DNA of 64,000 nucleotides from Parietichytrium sp. I65-24A. Taxonomy: Eukaryota > Sar > Bigyra > Thraustochytrida > Thraustochytriidae. The translations under genes and the position numbers were made by a program. Shown here piece after piece: positions 30,043 through 40,801 of this stretch. The first letter of the stretch is position 1. Every line of letters starts with the position of its first letter. The DNA lies in the NCBI GenBank assembly GCA_012862575.1, contig BLSF01000019.1, positions 248,001-312,000 of the forward strand, read 5' to 3'. The notes under the pieces are model-generated. The model worked only from the letters and a program-made list of their open reading frames with translations, did no database searches and was not told where the DNA came from.

Positions 30043-32644
30043 ATGCGTTTCCGTCGCGTGGTGGGCGTGGTGTCAGCGTCCTTCGCGGGTGGCGCGCAGG
30101 TAGGTTTGTGTTTTCGTTGGTTGCGTCTGGCGCTGTGCCTGGGTGCCTCTGTGGGGCGAGCTCTGACCCGCTTTTCGTTGTTGGCCGTTGATGGTCGTTG
30201 ATTTGCTGGTGGTGGCGGTGCACAGGCGGCAAACGCGGTGGCCGGCAGGACGCTGTTTATTGGCACGGAGGACGCGGACGGTGTGCAGAGACAGGTCTGC
30301 GATGACGTGCTGTACTTGTTGGTGGCGACGCAGAGCGGCGGGGCGACGGGCGGCGGGTTTGCAGACAAGGTGCGAAGGGAGACGCAAGTACTGCGGAGAT
30401 TGATGTTTGTGTTCTTGAGGTAAGTTGCTATGTATAGGCGCGCGCGGGTTGGGGGTGGGGCTCGTACTGAGATTATTTGTGACCTCATTCATCAGTTCGC
30501 ACACGGTAGTATGGGTGAACAGCACGAATGCTATCTCGATGCATCCCTTCCGGCTGCTGACCGCTTTGCACGCGTCGAGGCCAAAAATTATAGCTGCTTT
30601 AGCGCAGGGGAAACATTCTGCAGCAAAACATTTAAAAAAGGGATGGCCGGGAAAGTGCCAGCCTTACTTGATTTGGGGCTTTCTTGAGGACGGGGATATG
30701 GATCAGCGCGAGATGTTAATTAGCGAAATAGCACAGTCGACGGGTCTCTCGAACGCCGCCGGACGGAGCGGAAACCTATGCCGACTTCGCGCGAAGGAAT
30801 TTTGTTTTGATCTTGGCGGCGAATCCCCTATTCCTTTGTTAGAGCGCATTTTTAGCTTCAATGCGCAGGTAGAGCAGTTCACAACGTCTGAGTGGATTGG
30901 TTCAGCCCAAGCCTTGGCAACGCTCTTAAAGCTTTCCGACACCAGCGGACTTATTAAGAGCTTGGGAGGCGGAACTCTTGCTTGGCAAACAGAGAGTTCT
31001 TCAAAGTCTAAATCTGGTCAACCCAGTGCAAACGAAGGAGCTGGCGCAGTTAAGGCCGGTGGCAAGGGCCAGGTCAGCGGAGCATCCGCGCTTCAGAAGC
31101 TTGAGAGTTTCGCGAAGATAGAGGAGCTGTTCTGCAAGAAGCTCTGCGAAAAGGGCGTGCCGCACGCTTTAGAAGTGTACGCGCGAAATCTGCCGCCGGC
31201 TTACAACACTTCAGTTCACGAGGAACATGTTCAGCAAGCACTTGCAGAATTTCGGAGGTTTACGGGTCTCAAGGGAGTATTTAGCAGAGTGCAGGAGAGG
31301 AGGTTAGCTGATCAATGCAGGCGGTTATGGAGAGGAACAGCAGCGCTTAGTGCTCCTCCGAAAACTAGCCGTGACAACACTTCCGTCATATTCGTGCCTG
31401 CAGAAAAGGGCAAGCGGAAGCTTCCCGATCGAAGGTTGTGTGACTCCGTCTCGTTCTCGGGCAGACCTTGCATGTTGTTATTCAAGGCATGCCTTGTTCC
31501 CAAGACCACCGCCCAAGTTGATGAGCGCAAGTGCTCCAGCGGATTTACACAAACGCTTGCATGTTCATGTGGACGCTCCATTATTGAGCGAGATGACCCC
31601 TTTGAGGCATTCACAGCAAACGTTGCGTCTGTTGCGAAAGCATGCTGCGCCGCGTTGCCAAGCTCTGACCTTAGCTTTGAGGTTGAGCGCGGGTTTCAAG
31701 CGACGCAGGAGCCTTCCGTGTCCAACGAGCCCGCGAGACTACGCAACAGCCGAAGGAGGGGCGGGCGACGGGCCAAGAGAACGCAGGATGTAACTTCTTC
31801 ACGGCCTGGAAGCTACAGTGGCGCAATAGACCGAATTTCAAAGGAGCTGCTGTTTCTTGCGCGGCCATCCGACTCCATAGCACTCACCAAGGAGGTGGCA
31901 CTTTCGATACCTCGGGAGCAGCAAGACACGGAGCCAAACTCTGCGGGGGCATTGACCAGCCCTTCTTCTTCTGGAAACAAGAACAAGCGTCGCCGTGGAG
32001 GGGCGTGGATGGTTCACAAGATTGGGTCCGCGGCTGACTACGATCCTTCCGTCGGCCTGCCGCTTGAGCGTTTCGCCCCTGGCTATAATAGACTCGAAGC
32101 GTGGGAAGGCAAGCCCGTGCATGTTGGGCTGGAGTATCAGTGTCTGGCGACTGGGAGCCGCCATTTTTTCGCAGTCTCCAGCTTGAGCGCTCCTCCGCTC
32201 CTGTATCCAGACGGTGTGGAATCGCTGGATAGGGTCGGCGCGGTACAGGCAGGCGAGGGTAACATTTGGCCGGAATTTGATGTCGATCTATATTTGTCTT
32301 CTGATCAGGCGGTTTCTCAGCTGCAGCGAATTTTTGTTTGCGTTGGCCAGCTTTCAGTCAATACTAGGGTCAGATTACAGGCAGAAATTCACTTTGACGG
32401 TTTGCAGCAGGACCATGCAAGCCACTCAGAGCTCTCCGACAGGGACAAATTTCCTGCAAGGACGCCTATTTTTACGCATCGGCCAATTGATTTGCCTGGC
32501 AACTCTCTTGTATGTCTCTGTTTGCCTCATGTGTACGTAGATGGCAAGCACAAGAAGCCTTTGATTCAGCCAATGCCTCTCCCTGGCCATCGCTTCCGTT
32601 CCGTGGGAAGGCTTCGAGCAGGCCTTTTGCAAACCCTCTCGTAA
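30043..32644 (+). CDS. SMG8: SMG8, nonsense-mediated mRNA decay factor, three exons
   Basis: Splicing of 30043-30099, 30226-30419 and 30496-32644 gives 799 residues with phases 0 and 2 matched exactly. Intron 1 (126 nt) has a GTAGGT donor and a GCACAG acceptor; intron 2 (76 nt) has a GTAAGT donor and an ATCAG acceptor. The start fits SMG8 proteins, which open with a short hydrophobic VVGV strand. Further family blocks are the FLSSHTVVWV join followed by FRLLTAL, the LPPAYNTSVHEEHVQQAL segment, the C-rich C-terminal part (EYQCLATGSRHFF) and LPHVYVDG near the end. SMG8 with SMG9 binds and restrains the SMG1 kinase that phosphorylates UPF1. Its presence suggests an animal-type SMG1 branch of NMD in this organism. 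The middle (about 420-620) is Lys/Arg/Ser-rich and poorly conserved. Confidence 0.88.
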
Positions 32645-33015
32645 ATCGAGGTGAGGGCCTTTAGATCCCTTTATTCTATGGTAAATAACATTTCAAGGGG
32701 AGGTTGCCGTGTGGATTTTTTTCTCTTCAAGCTATATTTACTTTACTATGCATGGCATAAAAGGGCACTAAATAATGGACGAATTATTAAAAGTGTCAAG
32801 TAAAAATGGGTGCAATAGCACTGGAGAGAAGCAGCGTCGTTGATCGATGAGGTGAGCCAAACTCGCTGTCGATGGGAAATCTAAATAAAATGCTTTGAGT
32901 GCAAGAGGCAAGGAGTGTTGGTGAGCAGAGAGATAAATACAGTACTCGAGCACTAGCCGGAAGCCAATGTGGTAGGCGCAAGTTGTCCCCGCGAGTGACT
33001 AACTAGCCAACAACC
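32645..33015. other. Convergent 3' spacer between SMG8 and the zinc transporter
   Basis: This is an A/T-richer stretch with the 3' UTRs of two converging genes. Several AATAA-type sequences are present (for example near 32763 and 32885) that could serve as polyadenylation signals on either strand. No gene is seen. Confidence 0.5.
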
Positions 33016-34500
33016 TTACGAGTGGCTGTGACCATGATTTTTGGGCTTTTGACTATGCGAGTGCCCATGCGCACTTCCCGACTTATCTTCATGAGAGTGG
33101 CCGTGCTGGCTCTTGGACCCATGACTGTGCCCATGGCCGTTGTCTTTTCCGCTCTTGCTCGTCTTCTTGGTATGTCGCGCGCTTTCAGTTTGTGTCCCGT
33201 TCTCGATCCTAAAATCGTCAAAACAAGTGCCATTGTCGTGGCACTTGATTGCATAGGCGGTGCACGGGGTCCCTTCGCAGTCGCCGTCAGAGCAAACCTC
33301 CTTGTTGCTCGACTCGCACTGCACAGTGGAGTGGTGAATGTTCCGTTCACGAAGGATGTGTTGTGCACGGCGGAGTGTCTCCTCCATGTCTGCCCCGCGG
33401 CGAACCTCCAAGTGCACCGACAAGCTTGGTGACCCGACAGTGATTGCCCAAATATGGAGGTGATGGACATTGGCCACGTTTGGTATCTCAGAGAGAGCAA
33501 GGGCAATTTCACGAGGGTTGATACCAGCTGGCACTCCTTCCATCAGTACGTTCAAGGAGGTACTTAGGATCTCGTACGTCGAATACAGTACAAGAATGGA
33601 GAACATAAATGTTGCGATGGGATCTGCAAGCTGTATCAGACGATGCTCGCGTCCGGGCAAGGCCCAGATTAGCGCTCCTGCAATGCAGACGCCTGCACTC
33701 TGAATCAAGTCTCCAATAGCGTGGACATAAGCCGCTGACACGTTAATGTTGTGCGACGCAGCGACAGGTTTCTTGCTTTTCTGTGGATGCTGGTTCTGAT
33801 AAGACTCAGTCTGGCCGTGTGCGTGCGCCGATTCGTCGGAGTGGCCATTTGATTCGATGTCAATATGGGCGCTCCCGCCGTGGCTATGGTCGTGTCCTTC
33901 GTCGTGGCTATGACCGTGGCCGCCTTCCCCGCCATGCGAATGGTTGTGCCCAAGCACGAACAGTAGCGTCATATTTGCCAAGAGGCCAAACAGAGCCACA
34001 ATGAACATGATTTTGCCGTCAACGACGGAGTCCCTGGTGTCATTAACGATACCTTGCGTTCGAATGATGGCCTCCCAAATAAGGATTCCGGTCAGAAACC
34101 AAATTAGCATTACAGAGAGAATGGCGCCGATAATCTCAGCCCTTTTGAAACCGAAGGTGAGCTTGGACGTTGCCTTGCGCTCGCCAAGATAGAGGGCAAA
34201 CAAGCTGACGCAGAATCCAGCAACATCAGACAAGAGGTGGGCCGCGTCGGTCATGATAGCCAAACTACCGGCAAAATAACCTCCTACGATCTCAATGAGC
34301 ATAAACAGAAAGCAAATGATTAGTGCTCTCACCAGCTTCTTGCGAGCCTCCTTGGATTGAGCCCTCTCCTTCATAAGCGGATCGTGCGCATTTACCGTTC
34401 CATGCTCCACATAGTCCACGAAGTTCGAGAACGACGGCAACTGGTCGTTGTCGTCCAGCAGCGGTCGCTCCTCCATGCTCTTCCTCCCCTGAGCCAGCAT
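33016..34500 (-). CDS. CDF/SLC30 (ZnT)-type zinc transporter
   Basis: The protein has 494 residues; the first ATG in the frame is at 34500. It has six predicted membrane segments. The metal-binding HxxxD pairs of ZnT proteins are in TM2 (DAAHLLSD) and TM5 (HAIGD). Between TM4 and TM5 lies a His-rich cytosolic loop (HNHSHGGEGGHGHSHDEGHDH), and a second His/Ser/Lys-rich tail forms the C-terminus, ending HGHSHS. The cytoplasmic C-terminal domain contains VHHLHIWAI, as in the family. Such carriers export Zn2+ from the cytosol into vesicles or out of the cell in exchange for H+. The long C-terminal His tail is unusual next to ZnT2/3/8-like members and could be a second metal-sensing segment (inference). 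Confidence 0.93.
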   Translation of the reverse strand: MLAQGRKSMEERPLLDDNDQLPSFSNFVDYVEHGTVNAHDPLMKERAQSKEARKKLVRALIICFLFMLIEIVGGYFAGSLAIMTDAAHLLSDVAGFCVSLFALYLGERKATSKLTFGFKRAEIIGAILSVMLIWFLTGILIWEAIIRTQGIVNDTRDSVVDGKIMFIVALFGLLANMTLLFVLGHNHSHGGEGGHGHSHDEGHDHSHGGSAHIDIESNGHSDESAHAHGQTESYQNQHPQKSKKPVAASHNINVSAAYVHAIGDLIQSAGVCIAGALIWALPGREHRLIQLADPIATFMFSILVLYSTYEILSTSLNVLMEGVPAGINPREIALALSEIPNVANVHHLHIWAITVGSPSLSVHLEVRRGADMEETLRRAQHILRERNIHHSTVQCESSNKEVCSDGDCEGTPCTAYAIKCHDNGTCFDDFRIENGTQTESARHTKKTSKSGKDNGHGHSHGSKSQHGHSHEDKSGSAHGHSHSQKPKNHGHSHS

Positions 34501-35780
34501 CCTTTTGATCCTTTCTTGCCCTCCAACGCCCGGCGTCCACACTTGTGCGCGTGTGCTGCAATTGAAGCTCCTCCAACTTGCTTTAGCTTCTTCGCCGCTC
34601 TCTGCGCCTCTGTTCGCCTTCCTTCGCCTTCTGGCAGTTTACCTCTCACTGATGTCACAACCAAGTCGCGCCGCCCTTTCTATCCATCTATCACCTATCC
34701 ATCTAATCTATTTCCATTTATCGTAGCTCTCATTCTGTCACTAAACATGCTATACCTTACTCACTGGCGCACAGTGGTAGCGGTTTGCTACCACTTCACC
34801 GTCGTTCCCAGCCCGCACTGTGTTAGTTCGTCTTTGTGCGTCGGAATTCACAGTGTTGATTGAGTATTGATTGAGAGCGCATCGCAGTACTGACAGCGAG
34901 TATTGTTACTCAATCTCACTGTCAATTTGAAGTTATTCACAAGTCAATGTTTTCAGAAAGTTCAGAATGCCATCGGAATTCAGAAGCGCTTGGTACTCGG
35001 TACTAGAGTACTCATCCGCGAGCCACTCAATTCCATTGACAGTGAGGATCAGTGAGGACAGTGATTTTCTCAGTGAGCAGCTGGTAACGTTACTCCTGCA
35101 GTACGACAGTAGTCGCCCCACTATGGCAATGGCAGAGGTCACAGCTGCTCACTATCGTTTGCCTCATTTCGCTGGACAGTAACTTAGTGTGGACTCCATT
35201 GACTCAATAACGAGTTCAATCGTGGCACTGTAAACTATTAGTGCATGACGCTATTGACGCAGTTTTAACCTATTTGTCCTATTGACGGAGTCGGGGGAAC
35301 TTTGCTGGCAGGATGCGCCAGATACGCCGATGAGCTTGACAAGGACGGGTAACCCCCAACTAAGAGTAGGGAAAGAGTTTCCCCATGGCGGGTTTGAAAC
35401 ATTAAATTTTGTGCTGTTTTCGAAACCGAAAGAAATAATCTTCCGAATTGACCGTGACAGTGTGTTCTGCTCCTTTTCAAGCCGAGCAAGCCAATTGCTC
35501 AGAGATATAGTACCACTTCTGATTGTGCGTACTACCGTCATCTCGCCATTTCTTGTCAGCAAATGAAGAAATAAGCATGAAAAATGCCTGCAAGGTGCCC
35601 AAGAAGATGAGTTTGCTGGCTTTCGAGGTCGGGACAATGGTCTTATAGTTTACGATAACCTTGGCGTACCTTGTCAACCGTTGGAGCCTCCAATTGCCAA
35701 TAGTGACAGTCGCAAAGGAACACTCGTGTGAGGACCGACGGACCTAGGGAGCTGTCGTTTCTGTGCGGGATCGCCGCGGG
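34501..35780. other. Divergent spacer between zinc transporter and first MFS gene
   Basis: The spacer contains CTATCCATCTA runs (34680-34715), repeated CAGTGA/ACTCAAT-type words around 34850-35130 and a GTAC-rich motif at 34990-35010 (GGTACTCGGTACTAGAGTACTC). A 78-codon open frame beginning at the ATG at 35330 (plus) is weakly protein-like but has no recognisable relatives by eye, so it is not called. Promoters for both flanking genes should lie here. Confidence 0.45.
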
Positions 35781-37361
35781 ATGGATCATTTAGCAGTGGA
35801 GGACGAAGATGGCGTAGGGACGGACAAGGTGAATGCAGGAAGCTCAGTGGAAATGGGCGGCGTGGAGGGTCGGGCACCATCGTCAGTGGAAGAAGCTCCT
35901 GGGTCGACGAAGCACGTCCCGCTGGAAGGGAAAGCTTACTTTCGCCGACACCTGGTGCTTGCAGCGTACTCTCTCAGCATGCTGGGCTGGAATTTGTCTG
36001 GGCAGAGGATGACCGCAATCGTTCCTTCGTACGCGTTCTATCACAACACCACAAATGAGATAAACCTGCCGCCGGAATACGGCATTGACTCTTGGAGCAT
36101 CGTGACGAATTTCATTTTGCTAATTACTTACTTTTTTGGTGCTTACGGGGTGGACAACTGGGGCTTGCGGGTGATTATCATCGGGAGTTTCGGAATTTGC
36201 CTGAGCAGCTGGCTATGGTATGCTGCAGGAACCAACACTCTCTACGTCCTTCTGGCTCGATGTTTTGCGGCGATAGCAGGACCTTTCGTCTCGGCATCTT
36301 TGCTTGCTATCTCTAATCGCTGGTACCCAGAGAATGAGCGCGCAAAGGCCACTGCCGTGGGGAGCCTCGTTAATTTGCTAGGCGCTGGGCTTGCACTCAT
36401 AGTAGGTCCAATGTTCGCGACAGATTCCGAGGAAGTCGTAGAGCTTGCTTTGAAGTCTTGCCGTGTGGATTCATTGCCCGACTTTGTGGTTCAAGAGTTT
36501 AATGCGGCTAGCCAGAACGGGACGACATTGTACTGTGTTGACGACATCAGAGTTGCCAAAGATCAATTTTGTTGTTACTTGCCAGTGGATATCAAAAGCT
36601 TGAACCTTTGCATGGCAATCATTCCGACAGTTGTTTTTGCCTTTTCGTTAGTGGCCGTGCGTGACTTACCTCCGACGCCACCATCAGCCAGTGCAGAAGA
36701 CAAGGTGAGCCAGCACCTCTTACGCGGTGCGTTCGGCTTGTTTACCAATCAGAGATTCGCCAAGTTGTCTCTATCCGACTTCATTGTTTCGGGACCACCG
36801 TTGGTTCTTTTCTCGACGCTGTCACGAGTCTTTCCAAGCTCGGTGTCAGAATACAGCTTTCTTGCAAGCGCCGGTGGTTTGGCCATCTCTGTTCCGGTGG
36901 CTCTAGTCGTCGCCCACTATCTGGGGAAAACCAAGCGGTACTGGCTCTTTACGTTCGCCGGATACAGTTCTGGAACCGTTTGTTGGATTCTGGGAACAAT
37001 TTGCTTTGCGTCAGGGTCCCTGGCGGGAGCCTATGCATTCGTCTTCATGATTGTCCTGGCTGTTGCACTCTTTGTGGCATGGCAGACGTCAGTGTACGAG
37101 TGTAAACTGGAGTATGTTTTTTCTCCGAAATATAATCTTGAAGGCGCAATTGTTGCTACGGACAGGATTATTATAAACTTGAGCTCGCTTATCTTCCTTG
37201 CGACAATACCTCCTGAGCGCGTCGGTGGCGCTCTCAACACGTTCTGGATTGGGGCCGTTGTAATGGTCATTGGCTGCATTCCGGTCGCAATAATTAAGGA
37301 CCGGCACCGCTATATGCGAGTCGAATTCGAGCAATCGAGACTTTCTGAAAGAGTGCCGTAA
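35781..37361 (+). CDS. SLC49/FLVCR-like major facilitator transporter, copy 1
   Basis: The protein has 526 residues; the ATG at 35781 is the first in the frame. A polar N-terminus of about 50 residues is followed by about 12 membrane segments. Blocks such as VDNWGLRVIIIGS and AISNRWYPENERAKATAVGSLVNLLGAGLAL match the SLC49 (FLVCR/DIRC2-like) branch of MFS carriers, with the motif-A-like region between TM2 and TM3. SLC49 members move heme, choline or related solutes, so the cargo here is open. An extracellular loop with several cysteines (about residues 225-270) is conserved with the second copy. Copy 2, about 60% identical by eye, lies 1.9 kb downstream on the same strand, which shows a tandem duplication. 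Confidence 0.85.
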   Translation: MDHLAVEDEDGVGTDKVNAGSSVEMGGVEGRAPSSVEEAPGSTKHVPLEGKAYFRRHLVLAAYSLSMLGWNLSGQRMTAIVPSYAFYHNTTNEINLPPEYGIDSWSIVTNFILLITYFFGAYGVDNWGLRVIIIGSFGICLSSWLWYAAGTNTLYVLLARCFAAIAGPFVSASLLAISNRWYPENERAKATAVGSLVNLLGAGLALIVGPMFATDSEEVVELALKSCRVDSLPDFVVQEFNAASQNGTTLYCVDDIRVAKDQFCCYLPVDIKSLNLCMAIIPTVVFAFSLVAVRDLPPTPPSASAEDKVSQHLLRGAFGLFTNQRFAKLSLSDFIVSGPPLVLFSTLSRVFPSSVSEYSFLASAGGLAISVPVALVVAHYLGKTKRYWLFTFAGYSSGTVCWILGTICFASGSLAGAYAFVFMIVLAVALFVAWQTSVYECKLEYVFSPKYNLEGAIVATDRIIINLSSLIFLATIPPERVGGALNTFWIGAVVMVIGCIPVAIIKDRHRYMRVEFEQSRLSERVP

Positions 37362-37998
37362 CGTATGCATCCCTTGCATTGACTCTGTATACAACGTAAA
37401 TTATTACACAGTGAAAAATTGCTTCTTCCTCACTTTCTTCGTCTGGAAAATACCGTCTTAATCGTCAGAGCTCAAGCACTCAACACTCTTTTCTACCTGG
37501 TGAAGTCTGATGCCCTAGGCCCCGAAGTCGGCTTTTGGGAATACTTTGAGCACGTGCAAACTACGCTTTCACCGCAATATATATAGGCAACGTTCAAACA
37601 AATTGACTCATGAATGGTGCCACATCGGGGAAAATTCATGTGGTCTAGGCTCATTTAAAGAGAAGGAACCGGACAAGTTCAGCACCGGCGATCTTAATTA
37701 AAGTTCGAGTTTTCGTGGCTTCCCTCCAAGTCTCTCAACAATAATCTGTTGCGGCAGCCTTTGGGAGCTATACTGTACGTCCGGAAACAAACCACAATTT
37801 TTTCTTGTAGAGTCGCTCATGGAGCCATTTCCAGATAAATAAAAGGGTCTTCCACTGCGATTGATTCAAGAGAATATGGTATGGAATTCGGCATTCTGAG
37901 CTTCTCCACCAAACATTTACCAACTCATTTCTTCTTCAAATCTCTGGAGAAAGGAGGTCTCTCGAACCCTGCTCATTCCTTCCTTTTCTGAGATGACA

Positions 37999-38200
37999 AG
38001 CCAAAGTGCGCCCGCCTTCGGCGGTCTTCTTCGTGCTTGCGAGTTGCGCCTGCCGGAGCCAGGCTTACTCGGTGCATAGGCTCTTGAGTAGCGCCATGCC
38101 TTCGGCAGGCGTACTCAATCGCCTAACGGGAGGATCGGATAGAACTGCCTTACGGCAGCTCTATTCCTCTCCGTAGAATGCGACGTGCAAAGCAGCAGAA
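37999..38200 (+). repeat. Inverted-repeat arm A (partner at 47169-47346)
   Basis: The reverse complement of this stretch matches 47169-47346 over nearly its full length, with scattered substitutions and a gap of about 20 nt. Shared words include TTCTACGGAGAGG, AGTTCTATCCGATCCTCCCGTTA and CTACTCAAGAGCCTAT. The arm holds short internal hairpins (GCCTTACGGC, GCCTTCGGCGG). It is likely a dispersed repeat or non-autonomous mobile-element relic. Confidence 0.8.
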
Positions 38201-38219
38201 CGAAACGTGCATTCGCTAC

Positions 38220-38319
38220 GCAGCTACCGCTGCCTTTTCGCCGTACAGTTTCCACTTGCTGGGGGATTAGGCAGCTACCGCTGCCTTCACCGTACAGTTT
38301 CCACTTGCTGGGGGATTAG
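38220..38319 (+). repeat. Tandem duplication of a 49-51 nt unit
   Basis: Unit 1 is 38220-38270 (51 nt) and unit 2 is 38271-38319 (49 nt). Both begin GCAGCTACCGCTGCC and end CACTTGCTGGGGGATTAG. They differ only at a short internal TTTTCG/TCA spot. The start of each unit can form a small GGCAGC/GCTGCC hairpin. It lies beside inverted-repeat arm A. Confidence 0.9.
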
Positions 38320-39265
38320 CAAATCAGGTCCGATTTTTTTAGATGTAGAAATATGAGCCTTACGGGGCCCTAAGAATTATTACCGGTAGAGTAGGGCCAG
38401 TGCTAGTGTTCGTTAGGTGTGCACCTGGCTGGTTGTCAAGGAAACCGGTCTCGGGTAAGACTACTTATGGTTAAAGACAGTGATGGACTGCACCACGAAG
38501 GGGACAATACTTTTGGACCCGCTGCTATTACTCGTACGGTAGCCATACAGCAGACATATCAGCAGCACGCAGTCAGTCCCACTGCTGCTGCACTCACAGT
38601 TTTCAATCAAGTGCAATCATCAGGTGCATCGTCAAAAAGTTACCACTTTGACGTTAGCGCAGAGGTGACTTACTTGCTAACTTACTCACGATGAGTATAC
38701 CTGCTTCATTCATATTTGAGAATCTGATAGCTAGACTGTAGTAGCTATTAATACCTCCGCTGAACACTGATGTTCACATTTTCACAGTCAGTTTCAATCT
38801 CAGTGTATGTTGATTGTTGAAAATGTTCAACGAATGAAGGATGAATGAACGTAGTCCCAGGGAGGGATCCAACACAGCGGAAGGAGAGCTGGGATGGGTG
38901 GGGATCAATGGCCAGTCTATTGCAGTTTGATGAGGGAGTCAGCATGTCGTAGAGCGGCGGGGCATGTCAGATGCACTCTGTGATTCTGAACGCTCTGAAC
39001 GCCTGCTAAAACTCATCTCTTTTCTTCTTCGCATCTTTCGCACACTGGTTTTATGATTTAGCAGCGGTCTAGGCTACAGTGGCAGGGAGCTGCGGAGATC
39101 TCGGGAAACCGTGGGATAAATGTTAGACCTCTTACGGCTCAAAATATTGCGACATTTGGGCAGTGTCCCTAAACTGCAAATTCCTCGTGCGAGCTGTGCG
39201 AGCAAAGGCCAGACAGAGTGGTTGCGAGAGGTCGCGGCGCAATTCGGCAGCTATTCTAAGACACA

Positions 39266-40801
39266 ATGGCAGATGATGGCAGGGTGGTGCAGGAGGAGTC
39301 GGACATGTCGGTCGTCGGCAGAGCGGCAGCAGCGACAACAGTGTCGGGGGCAAGTGAAGGGGCCAAGGTTTATACGCGGCGACATTTTGTACTCGCGTCG
39401 TACGCGTTATCGATGTGCGCGTGGAACCTGAGCGGCGCCAGAATGACCGCCATCACGCCGACATATGCGCTCTATTTCAACACCACCAACGAGCTCAACG
39501 TGCCACCAGAGTATGGGATCGACAGCTGGAGCATTGTAGATTCGTTTGTTTTGCTCTTCACTTATTTTTTTGGCGCATACGCTGTGGACCGCTGGGGTCT
39601 AAAGTGCATGATCCTGGGCAGCCTGTCCATCGCAGTGAGTTCTTGGCTGTGGATTCTGTCGGGAACGAGCATGATTGGAGTGATTCTCTCGAGGGTTCTT
39701 GGAGATATTTTTGGTCCTATGGTCTCTGCAGCACTTCTTGCGATCTCAAACCGGTGGTATCCTGCAAACGAGAGGGCGAAGGCGACAGCCATAGGAAGTT
39801 TAGTCAACGTTCTTGGCGCAGGCCTCGCTCTCATCGTGAGCCCTATGTTCGCCACAGCCGACAACGAGGTTGTCGATTTTAGCCTCAAATCCTGTGACCT
39901 AAGCAGCGTCTCTCAAGATATCCAGGAAGCCTACGCTCTTACGGCCGCCAACGGAACTACCTTGGACTGTGTCGGGTATTATTTGTCCGCAAAAGACGCG
40001 TTCTGCTGTTATCTGCCTGTGGACATTAAATCATTAGACTTGGTCATGGCAATTGTGCCGACTGTGGTCTTCCTATTCACAGCCATCTCCGTGCGCGACC
40101 TGCCTCCTACGCCTCCATCGCACAGCGCCGAACCAAAAGATTATGTCGGCTTGATCACCGGTCTAAAAATGCTTTTCAGTAACGAGCGATTCGCAAAACT
40201 TGCAGTCTCGGACTTTATAGTGTCCGGACCTCCTTTGACTCTGTTCGCGACCCTGGCTCGGGTTTTCCCCAGCGAGGTGTCCGAGTACAGCTTCTTGACA
40301 AGTGCCGCCGGTCTGGCTGTAGCCGTTCCAGTGGCGATCGTTGTTGCCCACTACCTGGACAAAAGCAGGGCGTACTGGACGTTTACGTTTGCAGGTTACG
40401 CTGCGGGAACGATTTGCTGGATCATCGGAACCATATGCTTTGCCGCAGACACTCTTGCCGGGGCTTATACTTTTCTCGCCATGATTGTTCTGGCGATCAA
40501 CTCGTACGTGGCATGGCAAGTCTCAGTGTATGAGTGTAAGCTGGAGTACGTCTTCTCTGAGCGCATCAATTTGGAAGGGTGGATCACTGGTTCCGATCGA
40601 ATTGTGATCAACCTCAGCTCCTTGGTGTTCATCGCGGCCATTCCACCCGAGCGAGTTGGGGGAGCAATAAACACTTTTTGGATTGGTTGTGGAATTATGG
40701 TCTTTGGGCTTTTGCCAGTGGGTCTGATACGAAACAAATATACTTACTTGCGCGAAGCCTACGAAAAGGAAGTGGAGCTTGGCAACGTCGCGAAGGCCTA
40801 A
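39266..40801 (+). CDS. SLC49/FLVCR-like major facilitator transporter, copy 2
   Basis: The protein has 511 residues and starts at the ATG at 39266. It is a tandem paralogue of the gene at 35781: about 12 membrane segments, the shared NTTNE(I/L)N.PPEYGIDSWSIV loop, VDRWGLK, and AISNRWYPANERAKATAIGSLVNVLGAGLAL. The middle cysteine-bearing loop and the C-terminal IPPERVGGA.NTFWIG block are also kept. The N-terminal tails differ in sequence and length, which may give different targeting or regulation (inference). The last 19 codons plus the 3' flank and hexamer array recur, truncated, at 47715-48112. Confidence 0.86.
   Translation: MADDGRVVQEESDMSVVGRAAAATTVSGASEGAKVYTRRHFVLASYALSMCAWNLSGARMTAITPTYALYFNTTNELNVPPEYGIDSWSIVDSFVLLFTYFFGAYAVDRWGLKCMILGSLSIAVSSWLWILSGTSMIGVILSRVLGDIFGPMVSAALLAISNRWYPANERAKATAIGSLVNVLGAGLALIVSPMFATADNEVVDFSLKSCDLSSVSQDIQEAYALTAANGTTLDCVGYYLSAKDAFCCYLPVDIKSLDLVMAIVPTVVFLFTAISVRDLPPTPPSHSAEPKDYVGLITGLKMLFSNERFAKLAVSDFIVSGPPLTLFATLARVFPSEVSEYSFLTSAAGLAVAVPVAIVVAHYLDKSRAYWTFTFAGYAAGTICWIIGTICFAADTLAGAYTFLAMIVLAINSYVAWQVSVYECKLEYVFSERINLEGWITGSDRIVINLSSLVFIAAIPPERVGGAINTFWIGCGIMVFGLLPVGLIRNKYTYLREAYEKEVELGNVAKA

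Larger units (their letters stand above)
37362..39265. other. Gene-free spacer between the two MFS copies
   Basis: No gene is supported in these 1.9 kb. The region holds one arm of a long inverted repeat (37999-38200) and a tandem duplication (38220-38319), both listed separately. A TATA-like word (AATATATATAGG) lies near 37578. The last few hundred bases should be the promoter of MFS copy 2. Confidence 0.6.

Noticed and set aside
29558-30232. Minus-strand open frame of 224 codons with Gln/Asn/Ser/Cys repeats
   Set aside because: It is the antisense reading of the TTGGCACTG array and overlaps the SMG8 first exon; there is no conserved domain.
35330-35566. 78-codon plus frame upstream of MFS copy 1
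   Set aside because: Weak protein character only; no domain and no neighbours to support it.
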